This document shows, piece after piece, positions 1 through 7,203 of a stretch of 64,000 nt of DNA (position 1 is its first letter; every line of letters starts with the position of its first letter). Where the stretch lies: the NCBI RefSeq assembly GCF_024500045.1, contig NZ_JTEO01000006.1:124001-188000 (forward strand), read 5' to 3'. Below the pieces are notes generated by a model. That model was not told the origin of the DNA. It made no database searches and worked only from the letters and a program-made list of their open reading frames with translations. Both the position numbers and the translations under genes were made by a program. The stretch comes from Methanolobus chelungpuianus (GTDB lineage Archaea; Halobacteriota; Methanosarcinia; Methanosarcinales; Methanosarcinaceae).

Positions 1-81
1 TAAACAAAGGCATGTTATTTTTGATGTTTCTAAAGTTAAAGTTTGATTTTGACGAGTATTTACATTGCTTTTGGTGATTTT

Positions 82-966
82 ATGACATTTGATAGTACTA
101 AATATACAGGGTTACCACACGGGTATCTAGATTATCACTATATACTTATGCATTTTGAAGAAGAAGACATTGCTAAAAAAGCTAGCAAAATTCAATCTTT
201 ATTCTCTAAACAAACAAAAAAATGGACAGATCAACTCAATTCTGAATGGATTGCAAGGAATTACTTATCTGCCAAGTTCATTCTTTCAACAAACTTATTA
301 GCTAGCTCACTAGATTATTCTATTGACCGAAATTTACAAACTGTTGTACCTTATCTATCATATTATTCAATTCTTACTGCTAGTAGATCTTATCTTATGA
401 CTTTGCCAAATGTCAGTTGGAATGATGGTTCTATTCTTACATATACACATGACAAAACAATAAAAATAGTTTCAGATTCATTACGTACTATTAATAAGGA
501 AATAGCAGATGATTTTCAAGAAAAGGTTTACTATTTAAAGGCTATTAGAGAACTATTTTCATACAAGTTTCCTTCAACCGGAATCGATTGCGTAACAAAC
601 AAATCAATGATTGGTTTGAATGATACTTTAAATTATTGTGGTCTTTTGTGTGAATTAGCTCAGCTAAACAGTGAATTTTTAGAAGCTTCATTTAACAAAA
701 ATGCAGAAAAAAGACGATTCCCAATTATTGAAGAAATCTTTTGGGGAATAATGCAATATGAAGATAGACCTTCACAAATTTCTTTTGTAGATGACTTTGA
801 TTGGGAGCGAATTGCACAATGGACAAGGACTGAAAGACCTGTTAATCTAACTCTTTCAATGCGGGAAGGTTGGATTGATGATTTTTTTGCATCCTGGGAA
901 GAAGGTTCTCATTCTGATAATGACGACTTTATTCCAAACCCAAGAATTGTGTTTTCAGTTCCTTAA
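82..966 (+). CDS. Hypothetical helical protein, 294 aa
   Basis: The ATG at 82 is preceded by GGTGAT at 73-78, a good methanogen ribosome-binding site, so I prefer it to the upstream TTG at 43. The product is soluble, with no signal peptide or membrane segment, and appears mostly alpha-helical. It has an aromatic stretch (YLSYYSILTASRSYL, about residues 90-104) of the kind seen in HEPN-like folds, but I see no clear R-x4-6-H catalytic motif. The C-terminal 40 residues are acidic. It lies convergent with the next gene across a large palindrome. Very AT-rich codon use matches the rest of the mobile region. Function unknown; probably cargo of the element. Confidence 0.7.
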   Translation: MTFDSTKYTGLPHGYLDYHYILMHFEEEDIAKKASKIQSLFSKQTKKWTDQLNSEWIARNYLSAKFILSTNLLASSLDYSIDRNLQTVVPYLSYYSILTASRSYLMTLPNVSWNDGSILTYTHDKTIKIVSDSLRTINKEIADDFQEKVYYLKAIRELFSYKFPSTGIDCVTNKSMIGLNDTLNYCGLLCELAQLNSEFLEASFNKNAEKRRFPIIEEIFWGIMQYEDRPSQISFVDDFDWERIAQWTRTERPVNLTLSMREGWIDDFFASWEEGSHSDNDDFIPNPRIVFSVP

Positions 967-1045
967 ATAAGCCATATATTCATTTAAACTGTTATATTAA
1001 AAAGAAATTGTGAATAAATTCACTTATGCAACTGTTCTAATTTGG

Positions 1046-1086
1046 TTTGTATCAAATCAAAAATTCAATTTTTACGTTGATACAAA
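1046..1086. terminator. Nested 41-bp palindrome between convergent genes
   Basis: Arms TTTGTATCAA (1046-1055) and TTGATACAAA (1077-1086) are perfect inverted copies and share their centre (1066) with an inner palindrome AAAAATT-C-AATTTTT (1059-1073); only three base pairs per arm do not match. It sits between the convergent genes ending at 966 and 1175. A bidirectional terminator is the simplest reading; a protein-binding dyad is the alternative. Confidence 0.55.
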
Positions 1087-1120
1087 TCGTGTTATTTCTA
1101 TAAGGTACTAATAATCTTTA

Positions 1121-1147
1121 TTTAACTAAAATCCGTATGCGGATATT
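1121..1147. repeat. Direct repeat copy 1 (degenerate tail of the 36-aa gene)
   Basis: This stretch matches 2101-2127 with a few substitutions, beginning with an identical 13-mer tttaactaaaatc. Read on the minus strand it encodes a degenerate version of the last codons of the cysteine-rich miniprotein (PHTDFS stop versus PHADFS stop). The two copies flank the 287-aa gene at 1175-2038, so that gene looks like a cassette brought in or duplicated by recombination between the tails. Confidence 0.6.
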
Positions 1148-1174
1148 TTATGGAATTAATTCTAAACAGATAGT

Positions 1175-2038
1175 TTAGCTTTTATTCGAGAATTCAACCG
1201 ATTGATTAGTATTGTCAAAAGTATTTAGCAAATAACTGCTAGCTAAAATAGTATTTGAATCTAAATCAGAACTAATATTGCTGGCTTGGTCATTAAGAGA
1301 TGAAAGGCTATTGTTAATTGCACCGAGTTTTGTATCTATATTGCCTAGTTGTTGTTCATAATTTGTTTCAAGTATAAGGTATGTGTTAAATATCGTTAAG
1401 AGAATTACTAATACAGTCATAGCGGCTGTTAATTTGAAATGAAATGCATTTTGCTTTGATCCCTCATCTAATTGTTTTTTTATATTTATTGATGCTTTGA
1501 TGATTCCTGCATCGGCAGGTTCACAAAAATTATACAACTTAGGTGATAGAAGGCCATGTTCATAATCCAAACGTTCCTGCTTTTCGCAAATACCTCTTAT
1601 ATTTCCAAGATCAAGGCAATCATAATAACTAGAGCATCTTCTAACTTCATAGAGTTCATATTCTTCAATTGTCTCTTCATGTTTGTCAGAAAACTCTTTA
1701 AGGCATGAGTCTGAGCAAAAATTATCACATTCAATTAGCTTATCTTCCAAGTGGTTTCCAACTTGTACTTCTTCATATTTTCTCAAAGAAAAAAACATGT
1801 AGTTATTGATATTTTTATTGCATATTTCACAAACATCTATAGACTCAGCATTGCCACTGTTGTCTGAATCGTTTATTTGTGCGATTGTCTTTTTTACGGA
1901 CTTTTGTCTACCCTGAAATAAAGAAGTATGAGATGGAAGCATCATTTTATTTAGATCGCTTAGAGTTGAACCAATGTTTAGAGAAGACAATATTTTTTCG
2001 TTCTCTCCAAAAAGTTCCCCTATGGTTTTTTTCGACAT
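1175..2038 (-). CDS. Zinc-binding, single-pass membrane, coiled-coil protein, 287 aa
   Basis: Domains in order: a polar N-terminus (1-65); a cysteine-rich segment with CEIC near residue 70 and a later C-x3-C pair (CDNFCSDSC, about 104-112) plus further cysteines, likely a treble-clef or zinc-ribbon type metal site; one hydrophobic helix near residues 202-222 (MTVLVILLTIFNTYLIL); and a C-terminal heptad-like region rich in L, I, S and N that should form a coiled coil. No known family recognised. The layout (sensor-like zinc domain, membrane anchor, coiled coil) could suit a defence effector or a membrane-tethered nuclease partner, but no catalytic motif is visible. It is flanked by direct repeats (1121-1147, 2101-2127) and sits downstream of the casposon replication operon. 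Confidence 0.7.
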   Translation of the reverse strand: MSKKTIGELFGENEKILSSLNIGSTLSDLNKMMLPSHTSLFQGRQKSVKKTIAQINDSDNSGNAESIDVCEICNKNINNYMFFSLRKYEEVQVGNHLEDKLIECDNFCSDSCLKEFSDKHEETIEEYELYEVRRCSSYYDCLDLGNIRGICEKQERLDYEHGLLSPKLYNFCEPADAGIIKASINIKKQLDEGSKQNAFHFKLTAAMTVLVILLTIFNTYLILETNYEQQLGNIDTKLGAINNSLSSLNDQASNISSDLDSNTILASSYLLNTFDNTNQSVEFSNKS

Positions 2039-2100
2039 TATTCTTTTATCTTCTAATTAACTATATTTCCTTTTCTGCACTATACATCCCTAATTGACCA

Positions 2101-2127
2101 TTTAACTAAAATCTGCATGCGGGCATT
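2101..2127. repeat. Direct repeat copy 2 (tail of the 36-aa gene)
   Basis: This is the intact counterpart of the 1121-1147 repeat and forms the last codons and stop of the 36-aa miniprotein gene. The pair brackets the 287-aa gene about 980 bp apart. Confidence 0.6.
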
Positions 2128-2212
2128 CTTCAGGATTATAATCCCATCTACAGTTTTCAAAATGCTCGCAGCCTTCACATATGCTTTCTAAAAATTCTAG
2201 TGTTTCACCCAT
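2102..2212 (-). CDS. Cysteine-rich miniprotein, 36 aa
   Basis: A short reading frame starting at ATG 2212 and ending TAA at 2102 encodes a 36-residue acidic peptide with the pattern C-x2-C (residues 12 and 15), then single cysteines at 21 and 30, the last followed by P-H. Four cysteines plus a terminal histidine fit a small zinc knuckle. It lies in the same direction as and 85 bp downstream of polB. The survival of a degenerate copy of its tail at 1121-1147 argues that the frame is a real, duplicated gene. Function unknown; a small DNA-binding or anti-defence peptide is possible. Confidence 0.5.
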   Translation of the reverse strand: MGETLEFLESICEGCEHFENCRWDYNPEECPHADFS

Positions 2213-2297
2213 TTACAATCACTTCACTTTTTTCTTAGTATTGCTTAACATTGTCTTACTTAAATTATATATTTTTCTAATAAGGAAAGATGGAAAA

Positions 2298-4994
2298 TTA
2301 ATAGTAAATTGCTTTTAGCACCTTCTTCATCTCCTTGGTATTCATATTAAAGTCACCTTCTCTTACCCTATCCTTCAATTGCTTTAATGAACTCCTGTGT
2401 TTAATCCCAATTTTTCTGGCCTCATCAGGAGTTAAATTGTCTACAAATTCCCTCACTTCTTCTATGTTCGGATAGATCTCAACATGAATGCCTTCTAACT
2501 CCTGCATCTCAATCTTATTGGCTTCCTTGCCTACATACACGCATCCTGTGGGCTTTAGATTTCTTCTTTGTAGAACACCAATATCACCTTCAAATTTGGC
2601 TTCTGGATGGTTTATGTAGCTAAGAAACACGTCAGCTAACGGCTTCCAGAGGTGTCTCCCCTGACAAATATCTCCTGTATAAGAGTCTATACATTTTTTC
2701 TCGACTACTACCTGAGGGTTTTTGTTAAAAGGAGCAATGGGTTTTATGCTCTCTCCTTTCTCATTGACTGTTGCACCACTTCCAACAAGCATGAAATTGA
2801 AAGGTTTGATTTGTTCAGAAAATTCCTTGCCTTCGTTCATTTTCTTGAAGCGTAGCAGAATATTTCCAGTTGATACAGTAAGGTTGGAGATAACTGCATA
2901 ATAGTCGTAAGTCTCCAATACATCAATTAACTCTTCAGGATGGAAATGAACTTTGAGAATGTCATCCCAAAATCTTTTGTGCCAATGTTCCCCTTCCTTC
3001 AATTCAAGACTAAACGGATTTGTGATATGTCCTAAACCATGTAGCTTATAGAAGAGTTTCTTACCTTCTGGAATGACTATTTTGTTTCCTTCTCTTCTAA
3101 ACAAACAGTACCTTTTGGAACTGATACCATAGAACCAGATATCTTCCATCCCATCCTCTATTTCCAGAATTGGCTTATCAAAGTCATAAGGGTTAAGTGA
3201 ATCAAAGAGGTGGCTCAATTCCTCTGCAAGATATGGAGGAACAAAAATTGAATCTGTATCCATATATGCATGAACTTCCCCTTTATCCATTACATACCTT
3301 TCAGCAATAGCAATTAACAAACGTGATCCTGCTGTAATGCATGCACCGATAATTGGATTGAAAAACGCTGCTGTTTCTTCAAATATCCCTTTTGTCTCAT
3401 AATCAATATTGCTATATGCAGTCAAATCTTCCTCATCTTTTGGATGCATTTCAATGTAAATACCGTATGTAGTTGCATTATTAAGAATTTTAACTGCCTT
3501 TTGCTGTGCATCAAGAACATCATATTCATGTGAGTCTCTAGGAAGTGATTTCATTTTTTGTTTAATCTCTTGCCTGCGTTCAACAAGGACTTTGATAAGA
3601 TTATCTTCTTTTGGATTTACATGAACTCCATAGACCTCTGTTTCCTTGAGATCCTCCTGAATGCCTTCTGGAATAAACCTCATAGCTCTCTTTATCTTCG
3701 GAGATTTGCCTGTAAACAACTTTGAGGCTAAAACATCGGGTAGGAAGTAAAACAGTCTTTTATCCCATGTTATTTTATTAACTCCAATATTGAAGGTCGC
3801 ATCCTTTTCACTATATTTTGATCTAACTGGAAAAATATCTTCTTCAGGCTCAATTTCAACAAGGACAACTAAGTCCTTCCATATATCAGGATTTAGTGCA
3901 TCTTCTAAAGTGAATGACTCTATCAATCTACGAACATTTTCTGTATCATCTGTGTGGTGAACACTTTTTGCGACAACAAATTTCCACATATCAAGAAGTA
4001 GTGTTACAGTTGGGTACATACTGAAAAAGTCTAGCACTGTAACCTTTGTAGGTGTTTTTCTCATCCTGCACTCACATCTTCCTCCATAGTATCCACTCAT
4101 TATTTTTCCAAGAACCTCTGGAGGAAAATCAGGATTTTGATCCATGAAAGGTGTGATATTGCATTGTTTGAGGGCTTGTTTTCCAAGAGAAGCAGCAGAG
4201 TAGACATCAGTCATTGAAATATTTAACTGGTATCTTTCATATTCCTGCCTTACTTTTTTGAATACCTCATAAGTGGATTTTACATCTGTAATGTTGTAAG
4301 CAATATATTTTGGAGTTATCACACCGTGCTTCTTTGTTTTTTGCTTCTTTATTGGTGTATCAAATATCTCACATGCCTTTTCAAGAGTAAGAGATTTGCT
4401 ATCTGTCAAAATGCATGCTAGATTACAGATATCCAGAAAATGACCTTTGAACGTTCTCTCCTTCCTGTACTTACCCTTCGCTCTTGTAAACTCGACATTG
4501 TATGATCTCCCTGTAAGATGTTTTATGCGTATTCTAGGGTATGTTGTATCCTCAGTAAGCAAAAAAGAAAAACCATCTTTGCCTGAGTACCTTCCATGAC
4601 CATAATCAAGAATGATTCTTGAGAGATCAAAATTGAGATTAAAACCAATACAGAGAGCTTTTCTTTCATAGACTTCCAGATAAAAGAGCTTGATAAACTC
4701 TTCAAGAGAAAACAAGCGTATATTATGCTTTTCAGAGAATTTTTCTAGTATCTTGTATTCTTTCTCTGAAACATGTCTCTCATCCCAGAAGAGGCCACCA
4801 TAATGAAAAACATCATTCTCATGTACATCAAAGTAACCAAATTTTAAGTTAAGATATTCATCAGCCGTTGTTTCTGTATCAAAAGTAAGAACTCTGGTAA
4901 ATTCAGGAACTTCCTTCTCATATCTAAAATTAGTCTTCTTTTTCTCTTTAGTTTCTTTTTTCGTAGGGTATATTCGCAAAGCTACTTTATTCAT
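2298..4994 (-). CDS. polB: Casposon family B DNA polymerase, 898 aa
   Basis: Replicates the element, presumably during its self-synthesising transposition cycle. The 3'-5' exonuclease domain is intact: Exo I FDTET (about 38-42), Exo II FNLNFDLSRI (about 117-126) and Exo III YNITD (about 234-238). Polymerase motifs are also intact: motif A DFFSMYPT (about 322-329), motif B K-ILNNATTYG (about 507-517) and motif C YMDTDS (about 583-588). The start overlaps the HNH stop by ATGA (4991-4994), showing translational coupling. The basic N-terminal tail (lysine-rich, residues 8-22) may bind DNA. Length is normal for archaeal mobile-element PolB. Activity looks preserved, so the element may still be mobile. 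Confidence 0.95.
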   Translation of the reverse strand: MNKVALRIYPTKKETKEKKKTNFRYEKEVPEFTRVLTFDTETTADEYLNLKFGYFDVHENDVFHYGGLFWDERHVSEKEYKILEKFSEKHNIRLFSLEEFIKLFYLEVYERKALCIGFNLNFDLSRIILDYGHGRYSGKDGFSFLLTEDTTYPRIRIKHLTGRSYNVEFTRAKGKYRKERTFKGHFLDICNLACILTDSKSLTLEKACEIFDTPIKKQKTKKHGVITPKYIAYNITDVKSTYEVFKKVRQEYERYQLNISMTDVYSAASLGKQALKQCNITPFMDQNPDFPPEVLGKIMSGYYGGRCECRMRKTPTKVTVLDFFSMYPTVTLLLDMWKFVVAKSVHHTDDTENVRRLIESFTLEDALNPDIWKDLVVLVEIEPEEDIFPVRSKYSEKDATFNIGVNKITWDKRLFYFLPDVLASKLFTGKSPKIKRAMRFIPEGIQEDLKETEVYGVHVNPKEDNLIKVLVERRQEIKQKMKSLPRDSHEYDVLDAQQKAVKILNNATTYGIYIEMHPKDEEDLTAYSNIDYETKGIFEETAAFFNPIIGACITAGSRLLIAIAERYVMDKGEVHAYMDTDSIFVPPYLAEELSHLFDSLNPYDFDKPILEIEDGMEDIWFYGISSKRYCLFRREGNKIVIPEGKKLFYKLHGLGHITNPFSLELKEGEHWHKRFWDDILKVHFHPEELIDVLETYDYYAVISNLTVSTGNILLRFKKMNEGKEFSEQIKPFNFMLVGSGATVNEKGESIKPIAPFNKNPQVVVEKKCIDSYTGDICQGRHLWKPLADVFLSYINHPEAKFEGDIGVLQRRNLKPTGCVYVGKEANKIEMQELEGIHVEIYPNIEEVREFVDNLTPDEARKIGIKHRSSLKQLKDRVREGDFNMNTKEMKKVLKAIYY

Positions 4995-5341
4995 TCAATC
5001 GCCTCACATCTTTGTTTTAAAAGATCAATTTCAACTTCATCCATACGTTTTCTTAATGCTGCATGTGAAAGCAAAATGTAGTTTAGTCTCTTCTCTAGAG
5101 GTAATTTGCTTGACCTAAACTTGGGTGGCAGTTCATTCTGAAAATGTGTTACAGCAGCATGACAGTTCAGACACAGAACCCTTGTTTCATTCGAAAAGGC
5201 TCTTGTAGAAATATGGTGATTTTCGTAGATTTTCAGTGCATAAGGGTTGGTTTCTCCACAAATTTCACAGATACCATTTTTAACAAGCTGTTCATCCTTA
5301 GCTTGCTGTTTTATCTGTAAAATGAAATCTTCGTTGGACAA
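4991..5341 (-). CDS. HNH endonuclease, 116 aa
   Basis: A small HNH nuclease with a paired zinc site: C-x2-C at residues about 25-28 (CEICGETNP), the catalytic HH dyad (YENHHIS, about 41-47) and a second C-x2-C-H (CLNCHA, about 57-62). HNH nucleases are a standard casposon component, and may nick DNA during excision or replication. It is the third gene of the RHH-HTH-HNH-polB operon, 25 bp after the HTH gene, and overlaps polB by four bases. Confidence 0.88.
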   Translation of the reverse strand: MSNEDFILQIKQQAKDEQLVKNGICEICGETNPYALKIYENHHISTRAFSNETRVLCLNCHAAVTHFQNELPPKFRSSKLPLEKRLNYILLSHAALRKRMDEVEIDLLKQRCEAIE

Positions 5342-5366
5342 GCCTAACCCTCAATTATCAAAAAGT

Positions 5367-6011
5367 TCAGATTCTGTTGTCGTATACTGGCAATGATTCA
5401 GAATCCTCTATCTGTTCCTTAAGCTCGTATAACTTGTCAAGATCAGTCTCAAGTGGATATTCTTTACCATCTACTCCCTTTATCCTGACATCTTTGAAAG
5501 GTTCAAGTAGAGTTTTATCTGTTTTATTCAGAGCAATCCTGACAACATTCAGATATCTGCTGATAAGAGATCCATCCCTTGAGCTATTGACTACAACACT
5601 GATTCTTTTACCATTCGAGAAAATCCATCTATTCCTTTCAATGCTGTCTGTTTTTGTGGCAACCCACTTGCCACTCTTTTTAAAAACAGCATTACCAAGG
5701 TGTCTGAGAGCATCCTTTACACTGATTCCTTGCTCCTTTGCAGCTAAAGTGAAGTTCTTTCCTTTCCTTAGATTGCTTAATGCCAGAAGAGCTCTAGCTC
5801 TCATGTCGGCCTCTTCAGGAGAAAGCATAGCATACGCTTTCAGAGCTGGAGATACATCCGATACCCTCATTTTACGGAGAGTGCTAAGTGTAGCTGAAGG
5901 ATCAAGCTTGTGTTTCCTGATGATCTCTTTTGCATACCTGGTATCTCTTGGAATAGCTTTGAGCCATTCACCGTAGGTCCTATACTCCTTAGAGAATCTT
6001 GGCCTGCTCAT
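5367..6011 (-). CDS. Casposon HTH protein, 214 aa
   Basis: A basic protein with at least one helix-turn-helix, best seen at about residues 85-110 (FTLAAKEQGISVKDALRHLG), and a second helical unit earlier in the chain (residues 30-60). The C-terminal third (about 125-190) looks like a small beta-rich domain. HTH proteins of this size sit beside polB in casposons, where they may act as replication initiator-like, terminal-repeat-binding or regulatory proteins; the specific role here is inference. Its ATG overlaps the stop of the ribbon-helix-helix gene (6008-6011, ATGA), so the two are coupled. Confidence 0.8.
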   Translation of the reverse strand: MSRPRFSKEYRTYGEWLKAIPRDTRYAKEIIRKHKLDPSATLSTLRKMRVSDVSPALKAYAMLSPEEADMRARALLALSNLRKGKNFTLAAKEQGISVKDALRHLGNAVFKKSGKWVATKTDSIERNRWIFSNGKRISVVVNSSRDGSLISRYLNVVRIALNKTDKTLLEPFKDVRIKGVDGKEYPLETDLDKLYELKEQIEDSESLPVYDNRI

Positions 6012-6148
6012 CTCTCTTCCTCCCAGAGCTTCATTAAGGCAATTCTTACAACCTCAGCCTGGGAACATCCAAAGAAGTCTGACATCAATTCCAGTTTCTC
6101 CCTGTAATAGGGAGCCAGTGTTATTGTTAATCTGTTTACTGGTGGCAT
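6008..6148 (-). CDS. Ribbon-helix-helix (CopG/Arc-like) regulator, 46 aa
   Basis: This gene begins at ATG 6148 and ends in TGA overlapping the HTH start. The 46-residue product has the compact RHH layout: a beta strand with alternating side chains (NRLTITLAP, residues 5-13), helix A (YREKLELMSDFFG) and helix B (SQAEVVRIALMKLWEE). Such proteins are autoregulating repressors of plasmid and transposon operons. As first gene of the replication operon, next to a promoter carrying repeated AACTAT boxes, it is the obvious candidate repressor. TTGGTGAGAAAA precedes the start, giving a GGTGAG ribosome-binding site. Confidence 0.85.
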   Translation of the reverse strand: MPPVNRLTITLAPYYREKLELMSDFFGCSQAEVVRIALMKLWEEER

Positions 6149-6330
6149 TTTTCTCACCAACAACTGAAATTACCGCATGATTTATATTCAAATGTGACAT
6201 CATATTTGACATATAAAAAACCAGAATTTGCTATGCAACTATTCTAGTTTGAGAACTATAATCTGATACTTGATAACTATTTAACAACTATTTGTCTAAG
6301 CTACATGTATAAGAAAGTGACAGTGTTTGT
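6149..6330. promoter_or_regulatory. Divergent casposon control region with AACTAT repeats
   Basis: The 182 bp between the divergent replication operon and the wHTH-cas1 operon hold four direct AACTAT copies (6237-6242, 6254-6259, 6275-6280, 6286-6291). A dyad-like CAAAT...ATTTG element lies at 6190-6209 and a TATA-like ATATAAAA at 6211-6218. A 20-mer at 6233-6252 (atgcaactattctagtttga) recurs with three changes at 1026-1045. The repeats are likely operators for the RHH or wHTH protein; which protein binds is inference. Confidence 0.6.
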
Positions 6331-7203
6331 ATGAGCAAAAATGAAAATGACAAAACTCTCATTGAAGAATTAAAGGAATACGTCTCTAGTTACGGAATTG
6401 TAAAGAAAGAAGACATTGTAAACAAATATGAAAAAGCTCACTCGCGCGGCTACAGTAAAGAAACCATTGGCAGAAGATTAGATGATTTGGTAAGTGCAGG
6501 AATCATAGAGAAACTGTCTGCTAAACAAGTCAAGAAATATGGGATCAATGCAACAGATAATCGTGAAAAGTACTTTATGCTAAAGGAGAATACGGAAATA
6601 AAAAAGCATATTGATTCTGTTTTTAAGCTCTTTGAAGATGGCGATTGTGAAGATAAACTGGCTGCTTTAGGGGAAATGGATACTTATAAGAATTATTACA
6701 TTTTAGAACCGCTGCAATTAGATATTCTGGTTAAAAGCCTTAGTGAAAACGACATTGAATTGTCATATCAGCTAATAGTAGTTATTTATCACTATATTGT
6801 GGATAAAAATATCCAACCAAGCGACATCAACTTACTACTTACAAAGCTGAGATTACTTTTGAAAAATATACAACCTCTGTCTCAACAACGTCCTGTTCTT
6901 AGAGGGAATATTATTGCTTTACTTTGCATGTACGATGATGAAGCTGTAGTTGAACAACTTATTGAAGATGCCAAGACAATGGAAAACTTTGCAGATGTAA
7001 AGGATGAATATGATAAACTATATGCTTCGAGCTTAATCGAGAAGAATAGAACTAAGCTCTTTAATCTTGAAATTGAGTTGAGAAAAAAAGGTAAGCACAA
7101 AAATGCTAAAGTTCTTTCTCAAATAAGGCATCAGGCAAGAAAAGGTATAGATATATCGGTGCTTGATGGCAATGTTAATACTCCGGGGGCTGATCTTAAA
7201 TGA
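6331..7203 (+). CDS. Winged-helix protein coupled to casposase, 290 aa
   Basis: The N-terminal 80 residues form a winged helix-turn-helix (recognition helix around SKETIGRRLDDLVSAGIIEKL, read as two motifs near residues 42-62). The remaining 200 residues are helical with HEAT-like character and no catalytic motif. The stop overlaps the cas1 start (7200-7203, ATGA), so the protein is made together with the casposase. A role as transposition cofactor or as regulator of the cas1 promoter fits this position. Start chosen at ATG 6331 after a run with AGAAAGTGA. Confidence 0.8.
   Translation: MSKNENDKTLIEELKEYVSSYGIVKKEDIVNKYEKAHSRGYSKETIGRRLDDLVSAGIIEKLSAKQVKKYGINATDNREKYFMLKENTEIKKHIDSVFKLFEDGDCEDKLAALGEMDTYKNYYILEPLQLDILVKSLSENDIELSYQLIVVIYHYIVDKNIQPSDINLLLTKLRLLLKNIQPLSQQRPVLRGNIIALLCMYDDEAVVEQLIEDAKTMENFADVKDEYDKLYASSLIEKNRTKLFNLEIELRKKGKHKNAKVLSQIRHQARKGIDISVLDGNVNTPGADLK

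Noticed and set aside
5377-5976. 199-aa plus-strand frame opposite the HTH gene
   Set aside because: It mirrors the coding strand of a gene with clear HTH features and operon overlaps; composition is that of an antisense shadow.
6331-7203. cas4 or cas2-like partner of cas1
   Set aside because: The protein has a winged helix and helical repeats but no ferredoxin-like fold, cysteine cluster or RecB nuclease motif.
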